A stretch of 64,000 nucleotides of DNA, taken from CAXTSE01 sp964246985. Lineage in GTDB: Bacteria; Actinomycetota; Actinomycetes; Actinomycetales; Microbacteriaceae. Below, one piece after another: positions 56,427-64,000 of this stretch; the first letter of the stretch is position 1; each line of letters begins with the position of its first letter. The notes beneath the pieces were generated by a model. The model was not told where the DNA came from, searched no databases, and saw only the letters and a program-made list of their open reading frames with translations. The stretch lies in assembly GCA_964246985.1 (NCBI GenBank), contig CAXTSE010000001.1, forward strand, positions 62,001 to 126,000, in the 5' to 3' direction. The translations under genes were made by a program, and so were the position numbers.

Positions 56427-57005
56427 TCAGAACTGCACCCGCGGCGGCTCGGCGATGGCCGACGGCTCGTCGACCTCGAAGAACTCGCGCTCGGTGAACC
56501 CGAGGCCGCGCACGAAGAGCGTGTTGGGGAACACCTTGATCTTGGTGTTCAGCTCGCGCACCCCGCCGTTGTAGAAGCGGCGCGACGCCTGGATCTTGTC
56601 CTCGGTGTCGACCAGCTCGGCCTGCAGCTGGAGGAAGTTCTGGCTGGCCTGCAGCTGCGGGTACGCCTCGGCGACCGCGAAGACGCTCTTGAGTGCCGCC
56701 TGCATGTGGTTCTCGGCCGTGCTGGCCTCGGCCGGCGTCGACGCGTTCACCGTCTCGGCGCGAGCTCGCGTGACGTTCTCGAAGACCTGCTTCTCGTGTG
56801 CCGCGTAGCCCTTGACCGCCTCGATGAGGTTCGGGATCAGGTCGGCCCGGCGCTTGAGCTGCACCGTGATGTCGCTCCACGCCTCGTCGACCCGCACGTT
56901 GAGACGCACCAGGCCGTTGTAGGTCGACCACAGGTAGATGCCGACGATGACGATCAGCAGGACGATGACCGCGATGACGATGACGATGCCGGAGATGGGA
57001 TCCAT
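56427..57005 (-). CDS. lemA: LemA family protein
   Basis: 192-residue LemA: one N-terminal membrane helix (SGIVIVIAVIVLLIVIVGIY), then YNGLVRLNVRVDEAWSDITV, LKRRADLIPNLIEAVKGYAA and a C-terminal four-helix domain (QLQAELVDTEDKIQASRRFY, VFPNTLFVRGLGFTER). The lemA-htpX pair is a common one. ATG 57005 is preferred to GTG 57011 since TAGGAT (57012-57017, minus) ends 6 nt upstream. Confidence 0.95.
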   Translation of the reverse strand: MDPISGIVIVIAVIVLLIVIVGIYLWSTYNGLVRLNVRVDEAWSDITVQLKRRADLIPNLIEAVKGYAAHEKQVFENVTRARAETVNASTPAEASTAENHMQAALKSVFAVAEAYPQLQASQNFLQLQAELVDTEDKIQASRRFYNGGVRELNTKIKVFPNTLFVRGLGFTEREFFEVDEPSAIAEPPRVQF

Positions 57006-57093
57006 GCGCACATCCTATTGCCGGGGGCCAGGGCTCACCTATGAAACCGCCGTGAGCATTCCTCGTCCGAGCTGAGCGTGCGATGATCACCCG

Positions 57094-57618
57094 ATGTCCT
57101 CGGCCAGCGACGCTCTCGACCGCCTGACGACGCTCGTGCCCGACTTCCCGCAGCCGGGCATCCTGTTCCGCGACCTGACGCCCGTCTTCGCCGACGCGGA
57201 TGCGCTGGCCGTGGTGGCGCGCGCGCTGACCGCCCCGCACGCGGGCACCTTCGACGTCGTCGCCGGAGTCGAGGCCCGCGGCTTCGTGCTCGCCGCCGCG
57301 GCCGCGGCCCTCACCGGGACGGGCATGCTCCCGGTGCGGAAGGCCGGCAAGCTCCCCCGTCCGACGGCGAGCCGCGACTACGTGCTCGAGTACGGCACGG
57401 CCACCCTCGAGGTGCAGACCGGGCACCTCGCCGCCGGCACACGTATGCTGCTCGTCGACGACCTGCTCGCCACCGGCGGCACGCTGACAGCGGCCGCCGA
57501 GCTGCTGGAGGAGAGCGGACTCACGCTGGCCGGCATCGCGGTCGCCGTCGAGCTCGAGGCCCTGGGCGGCCGGACGCGACTCGGTGACCGCCCCCTGTAT
57601 GCCATCCAGTCGGTCTGA
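57094..57618 (+). CDS. apt: adenine phosphoribosyltransferase
   Basis: 174-residue PRTase: PDFPQPGILFRDLTPVFAD, the hood segment VAGVEARGFVLAAAAAA, and the PRPP-binding loop MLLVDDLLATGGTLTAAAEL near residue 118. It salvages adenine to AMP. Length is normal; no partner gene nearby. Confidence 0.95.
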   Translation: MSSASDALDRLTTLVPDFPQPGILFRDLTPVFADADALAVVARALTAPHAGTFDVVAGVEARGFVLAAAAAALTGTGMLPVRKAGKLPRPTASRDYVLEYGTATLEVQTGHLAAGTRMLLVDDLLATGGTLTAAAELLEESGLTLAGIAVAVELEALGGRTRLGDRPLYAIQSV

Positions 57619-57630
57619 GCCCAGGCCGGG

Positions 57631-58965
57631 CTACGGGCCGAGAACCCGGTCGAGGTACGGGTTCGCGAACGTGCGGTCGGGGTCGAGCCGGTCGCGCACG
57701 GCGAGGAAGTCGCCGAAGCGCGGGTAGCGCGTCTCGAGCTCGGCCGCCTCCTGGTAGTGGATCTTGCCCCAGTGCGGGCGCCCGTCGTAGGTGCGCAGCA
57801 GCGCGTCGACGGCGCGGAGGTAGGGCTCGTGGTCGTCGCGCCAGTACTGGTGCACGGCGATGTAGCCCGACTCGCGCTGGTAGGCGGTCGACATCCAGTT
57901 GTCGTCGGCGGCCGCCACGCGCACCTCGACGGGGAACGAGATGCGCCAGCCCTTGCGCTCGATGAGCCCGCGGATGTCGCGCAGCGCCTGCGCGATCGCG
58001 GGCCGCGGGAGGGCGTACTCGCTCTCTCGGAAGCGCACGTTCCGCGGGCTCGTGAAGACGTCGTGCGACACGTCGGTGAACTCGCGGTCGCCGTAGACGC
58101 GCGTCGCGAAGCGGTTGATCGCCGGCGTCCAGGCCGGCACGACGGAGCCGAGCGCGCTCTTCAGGCCCAGCATCCCGTTCTGCATGAGGCGCTCCTCGGC
58201 CCACGTCGACAGTGCACTCGGGCGGCGGTGCGGGGTGTCGATCCGCAGCCGGGTGTTGGTGCGTGTCATCACGCGGTCGGTGTGCGGCCACCAGTAGAAC
58301 TCGAAGTGGTCGGCCTCGACGGCGCGCTGCTCGAAGGTGTCGAGCACCTCGTCGAACCGCTCGGGGTGCTCGACCGCGCGCAGCAGGAACGCCGGAACGC
58401 ACTGCAGCGTCACCTCGACGACGATGCCGAGTGCGCCGAGTCCGAGCCGGGCGGCGGGCAGCAGCTCGGCGTTCTCGGTCTCGCTGATCACGAGCACCTC
58501 GCCGGAGCTCGTCACGAGGGTCATCGCCGCGATCTGGGCGGCGAGCCCGCTGAAGCGCGCACCCGTGCCGTGGGTGCCCGTGCTGGTGGCGCCGGCGATG
58601 GTCTGCCGGTCGATGTCGCCCATGTTCTCGAGGGCGAGGCCGAGCGGATCGAGGATGCCGGGCAGCTCGTGCAGGAACGTCCCCGCGCCCAGGGTCACGC
58701 GGCCCGTCGCGGGGTCGGAGGCGCGGAGGCCCGAGAGCAGCGACAGGTCGACCTGCACCCCCTCGGTCACGGCGATCGCGGTGAAGCTGTGCCCGGCTCC
58801 GACGGCCTTCACGGGCAGGCCGCGCTCGCGCGCATCACGGATCGCTGCGGCCACCTCGTCGATGCTGCGCGGGTGCACCCGCATCGCGGGCGTCGCCGAC
58901 TGGTTGCGGCCCCAGTTCTGCCAGCGCACCCCCGTCTGCGGCCGGACGCTCGTCTCACGACTCAT
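57631..58965 (-). CDS. FAD-binding sugar-1,4-lactone oxidase (D-arabinono/L-gulono type)
   Basis: 444-residue VAO-fold flavoprotein: VKAVGAGHSFTAIAVTEGVQ (His may bind FAD covalently), TIAGATSTGTHGTGARFSG, and the C-terminal ALO domain with FPVEVRVAAADDNWMSTAYQ and RPHWGKIHYQEA. Family members oxidise aldonolactones or alditols with O2. Its ATG overlaps the stop of the PLP enzyme (58962-58965). Last gene of the TetR-MFS-PLP-flavoprotein operon. Confidence 0.9.
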   Translation of the reverse strand: MSRETSVRPQTGVRWQNWGRNQSATPAMRVHPRSIDEVAAAIRDARERGLPVKAVGAGHSFTAIAVTEGVQVDLSLLSGLRASDPATGRVTLGAGTFLHELPGILDPLGLALENMGDIDRQTIAGATSTGTHGTGARFSGLAAQIAAMTLVTSSGEVLVISETENAELLPAARLGLGALGIVVEVTLQCVPAFLLRAVEHPERFDEVLDTFEQRAVEADHFEFYWWPHTDRVMTRTNTRLRIDTPHRRPSALSTWAEERLMQNGMLGLKSALGSVVPAWTPAINRFATRVYGDREFTDVSHDVFTSPRNVRFRESEYALPRPAIAQALRDIRGLIERKGWRISFPVEVRVAAADDNWMSTAYQRESGYIAVHQYWRDDHEPYLRAVDALLRTYDGRPHWGKIHYQEAAELETRYPRFGDFLAVRDRLDPDRTFANPYLDRVLGP

Positions 58966-60206
58966 AGGAACGCCTTTCCGTCTCCGCGGTAGGTCGGCAG
59001 CTCGTCGACGACCGCGCCATCCTCGACGACCGCGAACGCGGTCAGGTGCTCACTGAGCTCGCCCGCCTTGGTGTGGCGCAGCCAGACCCGGTCGCCGACG
59101 GCGAGGTCGCGCGCGGCCTCGCCCTGCAGCGGGGTCTGCACCTCCCCCGCCGCCTCGCGCGGCAGCATGCGCAGCCCCGTCGGCCAGGCCACCTGCGGCA
59201 GCCGGTCGGCTCCGGGCGGGCCGGATGCGATCCATCCGCCGCCGAGCAATGTCGCGATGTCAGGGGTGGGTCGCCGCACCACGCTGAGCGCGAAGGCGGC
59301 GGCAGGCGCGGGGGCGAATTGCCAGTAGCCGTCGAAGAGGTGGGGGCCGAAGAGGCCCGATCCGGCCGCCACCTCGGTGACGCTCGCGTCGGCGTGCGTG
59401 GTCTCGAGCGAGCCGGTGCCGCCGCCGTTGACGAACTCGAGGTCGGCGACCCGTCGCACGGCGGCGACGGCGGCGGCTCGGCGATCCGCCAGCTCGGCCA
59501 CCGAGGCCGACTGCATCAGCCGCACCGGCAGCTTGCCCGCGCCCTTGTTGGTCGTGCCGGCGATCTGGGCCTCGTAGGCCATGATGCCGACGAGTCGCAC
59601 GCCGGGACGCGCGGCGACGGCCTCGGCCAGCGTGCGCGCCTCGTCGGGGGTGTGCACAGGCGAGCGCCGGACGCCGAGGTGACCGAGCACGGGGTGCCGG
59701 TACGACGCGTCGAGCTCGATGCAGACGCGGATCGCGGCGGCACGCCCGCTGGGTGGGGCGACGGCGTCCATGAGGTCGAGCTGCGCCGGGTCGTCGATCA
59801 TCACCGTCACGCGGCCGGCCAGCCGCTCGTCGGAGGCCAATGCGGCGATCGCGGAGCGGTCGACGCTCGGGTAGCCGACCACGACATCCGCGTGGTCGCC
59901 GCCCTCGGGGCTGGCGAGCCAGAGCGCCTCGGGCAGCGTGTAGGCCAGGATGCCGCGGTAGCCGGGCAGGGCGAGCACCGCCTCGAGCACGCCTCGCACC
60001 CGCACGCTCTTGCTCGCCACCCGGATCGGGGTGCCCTGTGCGCGGTCGAGCAGATCGAACGCGTTCGCCGAGAGCGCCTCGAGCGACAGGGCGCCGAGGG
60101 GCGTGTCGAGGTGCGCGGTCGCGGCGGTGAGCGCCGGCCAGTAGGCGGCAGCGTCGAGCCAGGGTGCCGCGGCAGGGCGACGCAGCTCGAGGACGGTGGC
60201 GGGCAT
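58962..60206 (-). CDS. alanine-racemase-fold PLP enzyme (amino acid deaminase/aldolase type)
   Basis: 414-residue fold-III PLP enzyme. PLP lysine in PIRVASKSVRVRGVLEAVLA (about K66); IRVCIELDASYRHPVLGHLG and LEFVNGGGTGSLETTHADAS are family blocks resembling D-threonine aldolase / D-serine dehydratase-like proteins, and the C-terminal metal-binding domain has GDRVWLRHTKAGELSEHL. Likely acts on a beta-hydroxy amino acid or a racemised amino acid. 6 bp from the MFS gene. Confidence 0.88.
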   Translation of the reverse strand: MPATVLELRRPAAAPWLDAAAYWPALTAATAHLDTPLGALSLEALSANAFDLLDRAQGTPIRVASKSVRVRGVLEAVLALPGYRGILAYTLPEALWLASPEGGDHADVVVGYPSVDRSAIAALASDERLAGRVTVMIDDPAQLDLMDAVAPPSGRAAAIRVCIELDASYRHPVLGHLGVRRSPVHTPDEARTLAEAVAARPGVRLVGIMAYEAQIAGTTNKGAGKLPVRLMQSASVAELADRRAAAVAAVRRVADLEFVNGGGTGSLETTHADASVTEVAAGSGLFGPHLFDGYWQFAPAPAAAFALSVVRRPTPDIATLLGGGWIASGPPGADRLPQVAWPTGLRMLPREAAGEVQTPLQGEAARDLAVGDRVWLRHTKAGELSEHLTAFAVVEDGAVVDELPTYRGDGKAFL

Positions 60207-60212
60207 CCGCGG

Positions 60213-61538
60213 CTACCGCACCGAGCGGATGAGCGTGATGGTCGTCGCGCCGACGAGCGCCACGAGGCCCGCGGCCAGGAACAGCCCGGTGAATCCGCCG
60301 AGCTCGGCGACTATGTACGCGCCGAGCAGCGGAGCGACGGCCTGCGGGACGGCCGAGGCGATGTTCATGACGCCGAGGTCCTTGCCGCGGTCGGCCGGGT
60401 CGGGCAGCACCTGGGTCGCCAGCGCCTGGTCGACGGCGAGGAAGCAGCCGTAGCCGAGGCCGAGCAGCCCGCCCGCGACGATCGCGATCGGGAAGCTGGG
60501 GATCACCGCGAGCATGAGCGCGGCGAGCGCCTGCAGCAGGGCGGCGAAGACGACGAACGGCTTGCGGCGCTCCATCGCGTCGGAGAGGCGGCCGAGCAGC
60601 AGCGAGGCGAGGATGACGAAGACCATGTAGACGGCCGTCAGGGTGAGGAGCCCGTCCTCGGCCTGATCGCCGAGCTGCAGCTGGAACTGGAGGAAGTAGA
60701 GCAGCAGGGTCGTGCCGAGCGCGTTGCTGAGGTTGATGAGGATGCGGCTGGTCAGGGTCCACGCGAAGTCGGGGTGCTTGCGGGGCGACACCCACATGCC
60801 CTGCAGCAGCGCCTTCGGGGTGAGCGGCGCGCGCTGCGTCTTCGGCAGCACCGAATCGCGGGTCGTGAGCACGAACGGCAGCACGAGCAGGATCAGCAGG
60901 ACGCCCAGCGCGATGTAGCCGAACAGAGGCGCGAGGTCGCCGAACGCCTCGGTCGTGATCACCATCGCGACCAGCAGGAGGCCGAGGATCGTGCCGATCG
61001 CCTGCGGAGCCGAGATCCAGCCCGAGACGAACCCGCGCTGGCGCACCGGCACCTGGTCGGAGATCGTCGCGGTCAGAGCCGCGGTCATGACGCAGAAGCC
61101 GGTGAGGGCGAGCGACCAGCAGATGCCGAGGCCGAGGTAGGTCGACTGCAGACCGAGCGCGACGAGGGCGACGGCGAACAGCACGGCTCCGCCGAGGATC
61201 CAGGGGCGGCGCCGACCGTAGCGCGACGTCGTGCGGTCGGAGAGGGCACCGGTGAGCGGATAGGCGATGACCGCGCAGGCGCCGGCGATGCCGGAGATGA
61301 TCCCGTAGGCGATGACCGAGTCCTGCCAGGCGCCCGACGTGGTGCCGCGCACGGCGTCCACCTGCTCGGGCAGCAGCAGCTGGATCGGGGTGAGCTGCGC
61401 CATCCAGACGCCGAGCCAGGCGGCGGCGAAGGCGGCGATCCAGGCTCCGGTGACCGCGCGGCGGGGTGCGCCGAGGGGGGCGGGAGCCGGAGCGTTGGCC
61501 GGCGGCATGGGGCCCGCGGCGGGCGTGGGGGCGCTCAT
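60213..61538 (-). CDS. MFS transporter (SLC45/sugar-proton type)
   Basis: 441-residue transporter with 12 membrane segments. The first cytoplasmic loop has PLTGALSDRTTSRYGRRRPW, the arrangement of the glycoside/SLC45-like MFS group, and a matching GRLSDAMERRKPF after segment 7. Pro/Ala-rich 30-residue N-terminus. ATG overlaps the TetR stop (61535-61538). Probably imports the substrate of the operon's enzymes; identity unknown. Confidence 0.92.
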   Translation of the reverse strand: MSAPTPAAGPMPPANAPAPAPLGAPRRAVTGAWIAAFAAAWLGVWMAQLTPIQLLLPEQVDAVRGTTSGAWQDSVIAYGIISGIAGACAVIAYPLTGALSDRTTSRYGRRRPWILGGAVLFAVALVALGLQSTYLGLGICWSLALTGFCVMTAALTATISDQVPVRQRGFVSGWISAPQAIGTILGLLLVAMVITTEAFGDLAPLFGYIALGVLLILLVLPFVLTTRDSVLPKTQRAPLTPKALLQGMWVSPRKHPDFAWTLTSRILINLSNALGTTLLLYFLQFQLQLGDQAEDGLLTLTAVYMVFVILASLLLGRLSDAMERRKPFVVFAALLQALAALMLAVIPSFPIAIVAGGLLGLGYGCFLAVDQALATQVLPDPADRGKDLGVMNIASAVPQAVAPLLGAYIVAELGGFTGLFLAAGLVALVGATTITLIRSVR

Positions 61539-62155
61539 GCGGTCACGCCCGCGACGTCTGAGGTCTGTCGCGCGAATCCGGCGAAGGCATCGGATGCGTG
61601 GGCGATGCTGCGCGCGGCTGCGGCGTCATCGCGGTCGGCAAGCCAGGCGAGCGTCAGTCCGTCGGTGACGGTGACGAGCATGCGGGCGAGGTCGGGCACG
61701 GGAATGCTCCATTCGATGTGGAGGGCTGCGGCGCCGGTCTCGAGGAGCTCGGATGCCAGGGCGTGGTAACGGGCGTACTGATAGGCGGGAAGATCGGCGA
61801 GCGCGGGCGTGCGCAGCGCGTACTGGGTCAGCTCGAACATGGCCTGCTCGAAGCCCGGATCGGTGCGGACGTGATCAAGGTAGCCGGTGAGCGCAGCCGC
61901 GATCGCGTCGCGCGGCGTCGTGGCGTGGGCGAGCAGCTCGGCGACGGCGACACCCTCGGCCGCGACGACCAGCTCGACCACGTCGCGCAGCAGCTCGTCC
62001 CGCGAGGTGACCGCGTAGTGGAAGCTCGCCAGCGGCATCCCGGCCTCCGCCACGATCGCGCGAGTCGTCGCGGCGGCGAGGCCGTCGCGCGCGATCACCG
62101 TCAGGGCGGCCTGAGCCAGCGCGGCGCGGCGCTCGGTGGCGGGGATGCGGGTCAT
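61535..62155 (-). CDS. TetR/AcrR family regulator of the PLP/flavoprotein operon
   Basis: 206-residue regulator with helix-turn-helix TTRAIVAEAGMPLASFHYAV near residues 30-50 and a helical ligand domain. ATG 62155 (MTRIPATERRAALAQAAL) is the sensible start, as the residues further upstream are unlike protein. First gene of a tightly overlapped four-gene operon, so it likely controls the genes below and itself. Confidence 0.9.
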   Translation of the reverse strand: MTRIPATERRAALAQAALTVIARDGLAAATTRAIVAEAGMPLASFHYAVTSRDELLRDVVELVVAAEGVAVAELLAHATTPRDAIAAALTGYLDHVRTDPGFEQAMFELTQYALRTPALADLPAYQYARYHALASELLETGAAALHIEWSIPVPDLARMLVTVTDGLTLAWLADRDDAAAARSIAHASDAFAGFARQTSDVAGVTA

Positions 62156-62303
62156 GAGTGGGTCGAGTGTCCCAGACGCGTGTTCAATACCGCAAGGATC
62201 GCGGCGGCTGTCCACTATGCGAAACAGCCCCCACAAGTAGGGGTAGACCGTCGTTTCGAGGATCGATTAGCTTCGCCCGTACGACATAGCGCTGGGGGGC
62301 GAC

Positions 62304-62477
62304 ATGACCGTCATCAACACGTACTTTGCAGGGCACAAGACCACCGCCACGGGGGCGAATGGGGTACAAAGTGTCCGCACAATCGGGGACTACCTGCCGA
62401 TGATCGTCGGTGCGGCGAGCGGTCTCATCGCCGGTGCGGTGACGCTCGCGCTGATGCTCTCGCCCGTCACGTACTGA
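62304..62477 (+). CDS. 57-residue single-pass membrane peptide
   Basis: MTVINTYFAGHKTTATGANG, a variable middle, and a C-terminal helix (LPMIVGAASGLIAGAVTLAL, then MLSPVTY). A GGGGGG run about five bases upstream of ATG 62304 serves as ribosome-binding site. The upstream region is unusually AT-rich for the window (GATTAGCTT at about 62267-62275 and TACGACAT at about 62280-62287 are -10 candidates). Codon choice is less GC-biased than the neighbours. Function unknown; small membrane peptide or signalling precursor. Confidence 0.6.
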   Translation: MTVINTYFAGHKTTATGANGVQSVRTIGDYLPMIVGAASGLIAGAVTLALMLSPVTY

Positions 62478-62553
62478 CGCTGAAGCGGGCCCTGCGGGCG
62501 TCGCGATCGAGTTCCGTCGCCTGATGGAACCATCCGTCTGATCGAATGGGCGG

Positions 62554-63609
62554 ATGAACTCGACGACACGTGCAGCTGTCCCGAAAGCCCGACCCGGCGA
62601 TCGGGTGGCGGTGCTCTCGCCCGCGTTCGCCGCGCCGGCCGTCGCGCCACTGCTGCACGAGCAGGCGATGCGGCGTCTCACCGAGGCGACGGGGCTGGTG
62701 CCGGTCGAGTATCCGACGACGCGGCAGCTCGATGCGAGCGCCGAAGCGCGCGCCGCGGACGTGACGGCGGCGTTCGCCGATCCGAGCATCCGCGCGGTGC
62801 TGGCGACCATCGGCGGCGACGACCAGGTGACCGTGATCCCGCACATCGACGCGGACGTGCTCGCCGCGAATCCGAAGCCGTTCCTCGGCTACAGCGACAA
62901 CACGAACCTGCACAACCTGCTCTGGGGTCTCGGCGTGCCGAGCTACTACGGCGGTTCGACCCAGGTGCACCTCGGACCGGGCCCTCACCTCGACGACATC
63001 CACCTCCGGTCCCTGCGTGCCGCCCTCCTGGACGGCGGCAGGCTGGAGCTCACCGAGCCGGGCGAGTCGGAGGACTTCGGGCGGCCGTGGGACGATCCGC
63101 GCGCGCTCGACGAGTTCGGCGATCGCGAGCCCACCGACTCCTGGGTGTGGGCAGGGCCGGAGACGCGCGTGACGGGTATCACCTGGGGCGGCTGCCTCGA
63201 GGTCATCGACCAGATCGCCGTCGCCGATCGGATGCCCGCTGTCGCGGATCTCGACGGCACGGTCCTGCTGCTCGAGACCAGCGAGGAGACTCCCTCCGCC
63301 GCCGAGGTCGGACGGTGGGTCCGCGCGCTGGGCGAGCGAGGAGTCCTGGGCGCCGTCGCCGGGGTGCTCGTCGCCCGACCGCCCGTCAGCGCCCTCGGCT
63401 CCCCTTCGCCGCGTGCAGCCGAGCGCTCTCGGCTGCGCGCTGAGCAACGGGACACGATCCTCGAGCAGATCACACGGTACAACTCCGACGCAGTGGTGTG
63501 CGTCGGCGTGCCCTTCGGCCACACCCGTCCGCAGTGGATCGTCCCCCACGGCGGCGAGATCACGCTCGACGGCGCGCAACGGACCGTCGTCGCCGACTAC
63601 GGATCCTGA
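62554..63609 (+). CDS. S66-family LD-carboxypeptidase/MccF-like peptidase
   Basis: 351-residue serine peptidase: nucleophile Ser in FLGYSDNTNLHNLLWGLG, Glu in LLLETSEETPSAAEVG and His in VPFGHTRPQWIVPHGGEIT. The GYSDNT form and a long middle insertion fit the MccF-like branch, which cleaves microcin-like aminoacyl nucleotides, as well as the muropeptide LD-carboxypeptidases. TCGAAT at 62542-62547 ends 6 nt before ATG 62554. Confidence 0.88.
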   Translation: MNSTTRAAVPKARPGDRVAVLSPAFAAPAVAPLLHEQAMRRLTEATGLVPVEYPTTRQLDASAEARAADVTAAFADPSIRAVLATIGGDDQVTVIPHIDADVLAANPKPFLGYSDNTNLHNLLWGLGVPSYYGGSTQVHLGPGPHLDDIHLRSLRAALLDGGRLELTEPGESEDFGRPWDDPRALDEFGDREPTDSWVWAGPETRVTGITWGGCLEVIDQIAVADRMPAVADLDGTVLLLETSEETPSAAEVGRWVRALGERGVLGAVAGVLVARPPVSALGSPSPRAAERSRLRAEQRDTILEQITRYNSDAVVCVGVPFGHTRPQWIVPHGGEITLDGAQRTVVADYGS

Positions 63610-63714
63610 GCGTGGTCGTCGGGTTTCCGGAGCTCCGACATCCTGCCCGGAACCCGCGTCTACGATGAGCACACTCGCGGGTTCCCGCTCGCACCGAAGA
63701 TGCTGAGGAGCGAC

Positions 63715-63891
63715 ATGTCTGAGTCAGACGCCAAGAAGACCGAGGACATCGATCCCGGCGACGGCACCAAGGAGCCGGGCGGACTGGGAAGCGGCGAGGG
63801 GACGATCCCGAACGACCCCGACGGCATCGCCGCGGGCTTCACGGGGACGCCGTCGAACTTCAATCCCGAGGAAGACGAGCAGGCGGACTAG
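63715..63891 (+). CDS. 58-residue acidic small protein
   Basis: MSESDAKKTEDIDPGDGTKE, GGLGSGEGTIPNDPDGIAAG and a tail TPSNFNPEEDEQAD; highly acidic, probably disordered. GAGGAG six to seven bases before ATG 63715; -10-like TACGAT at 63661-63666 gives a leader of about 40 nt. Similar in composition to the 38-residue protein at 17274-17390. Function unknown. Confidence 0.75.
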   Translation: MSESDAKKTEDIDPGDGTKEPGGLGSGEGTIPNDPDGIAAGFTGTPSNFNPEEDEQAD

Positions 63892-63912
63892 GCGGCCCCG
63901 AGGCCGAGTTCG

Positions 63913-63986
63913 TGCTCCCGCTGGGACTCGAACCCAGACTGAGGCGATTTTAAGTCGCCTGCCTCTGCCGATTGGGCTACGGGAGC
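63913..63986 (-). tRNA. tRNA with anticodon UAA (nominal tRNA-Leu), short variable arm
   Basis: Read on the minus strand: acceptor GCTCCCG pairs with CGGGAGC; anticodon stem GGCGA/TCGCC with loop CTTAAAA, giving anticodon TAA; T arm CTGGG TTCGAGT CCCAG; discriminator A; CCA not encoded. Total 74 nt. The variable region between the anticodon and T stems is only TCAGT (5 nt), a class I form, although tRNA-Leu is normally class II with a long variable arm. The D arm (GCCC ... GGC) has an imperfect stem. Confidence 0.85.
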
Positions 63987-64000
63987 CTCACGGCTCAGGC

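Noticed and set aside
59046..61769. 907-codon plus-strand frame over the MFS and PLP genes
   Set aside because: Antisense shadow, low-complexity Glu/Arg/Gly translation; the minus strand has four clear genes.
62554..63609. S66 protein as a microcin immunity system with the adjacent 57-residue peptide as its toxin
   Set aside because: Attractive, but no modification enzyme is present and the peptide lacks any microcin-C-like feature; no evidence beyond adjacency.

Overview
The window is high-GC chromosomal DNA (about 70% by eye) from an actinobacterium. Gene content and protein style point to Microbacteriaceae, most likely Microbacterium or a close relative: a gcvT riboswitch, a DUF1206 membrane protein, a PIN-PhoH protein, the ispH/xseA/xseB/DUF4245/fumC block, the uppS/hemolysin-III/DUF4307/greA block, small acidic proteins and very many leaderless starts. 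No rRNA operon, CRISPR array, integrase or transposase was seen. A run of 10 N at 36126-36135 marks a scaffold join.

Layout. 1-2486: two lipoproteins of the family 5 peptide-binding type (one cut by the window edge). 2534-4524: a CPBP membrane protease and two tandem peroxiredoxins. 4550-9230: the glycine cleavage operon gcvT-gcvH-gcvP on the minus strand behind a tandem glycine riboswitch whose second aptamer carries a palindromic insertion. 9305-17390: single genes (epimerase, LON-domain protein, PQQ-like lipoprotein, AhpD-like protein, DUF1206, lipid kinase and several small proteins). 17391-18360: sparse and eroded, with a gene fragment. 18453-19529: ychF. 19695-22418: accessory small proteins, an exonuclease and two paralogous lipoproteins. 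22476-25562: mmsA and rmuC, divergent. 25566-29907: TetR regulator plus a two-gene heterodimeric ABC exporter. 30010-32167: glpX and fba, divergent. 32190-34555: a sensor kinase and a kinase-like membrane partner. 34589-36368: DUF6264-like protein, ispH (N-terminus lost) and a polyprenyl synthetase fragment next to the gap. 36449-41425: xseA, xseB, DUF4245, carbonic anhydrase, fumC and an endonuclease/phosphatase-family protein. 41374-45549: prepilin peptidase, PIN-PhoH, class V aminotransferase and uppS. 45632-49015: hemolysin III, DUF4307, greA and ilvA. 49005-54108: AI-2E family transporter and a spermidine/iron-type ABC importer operon. 54282-57618: YcaQ-type glycosylase, htpX/lemA and apt. 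57631-62155: a four-gene catabolic-looking operon (TetR, MFS, PLP enzyme, sugar-lactone-oxidase-type flavoprotein). 62304-63986: a 57-residue membrane peptide, an S66 peptidase, a small acidic protein and a tRNA with anticodon UAA.

The most consistent genome-level signal is leaderless transcription: in at least 23 genes a TAnnnT-like -10 box ends exactly 6 nt before the ATG or GTG, which also let several starts be corrected. The loci most worth a second look are the interrupted glycine riboswitch, an ABC permease whose first membrane segment has only a CTG available as start, a UAA-anticodon tRNA without the long variable arm expected of tRNA-Leu, a mis-sized assembly gap, and the kinase/degenerate-kinase pair. 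I did not find a clearly new defence or biosynthetic system.
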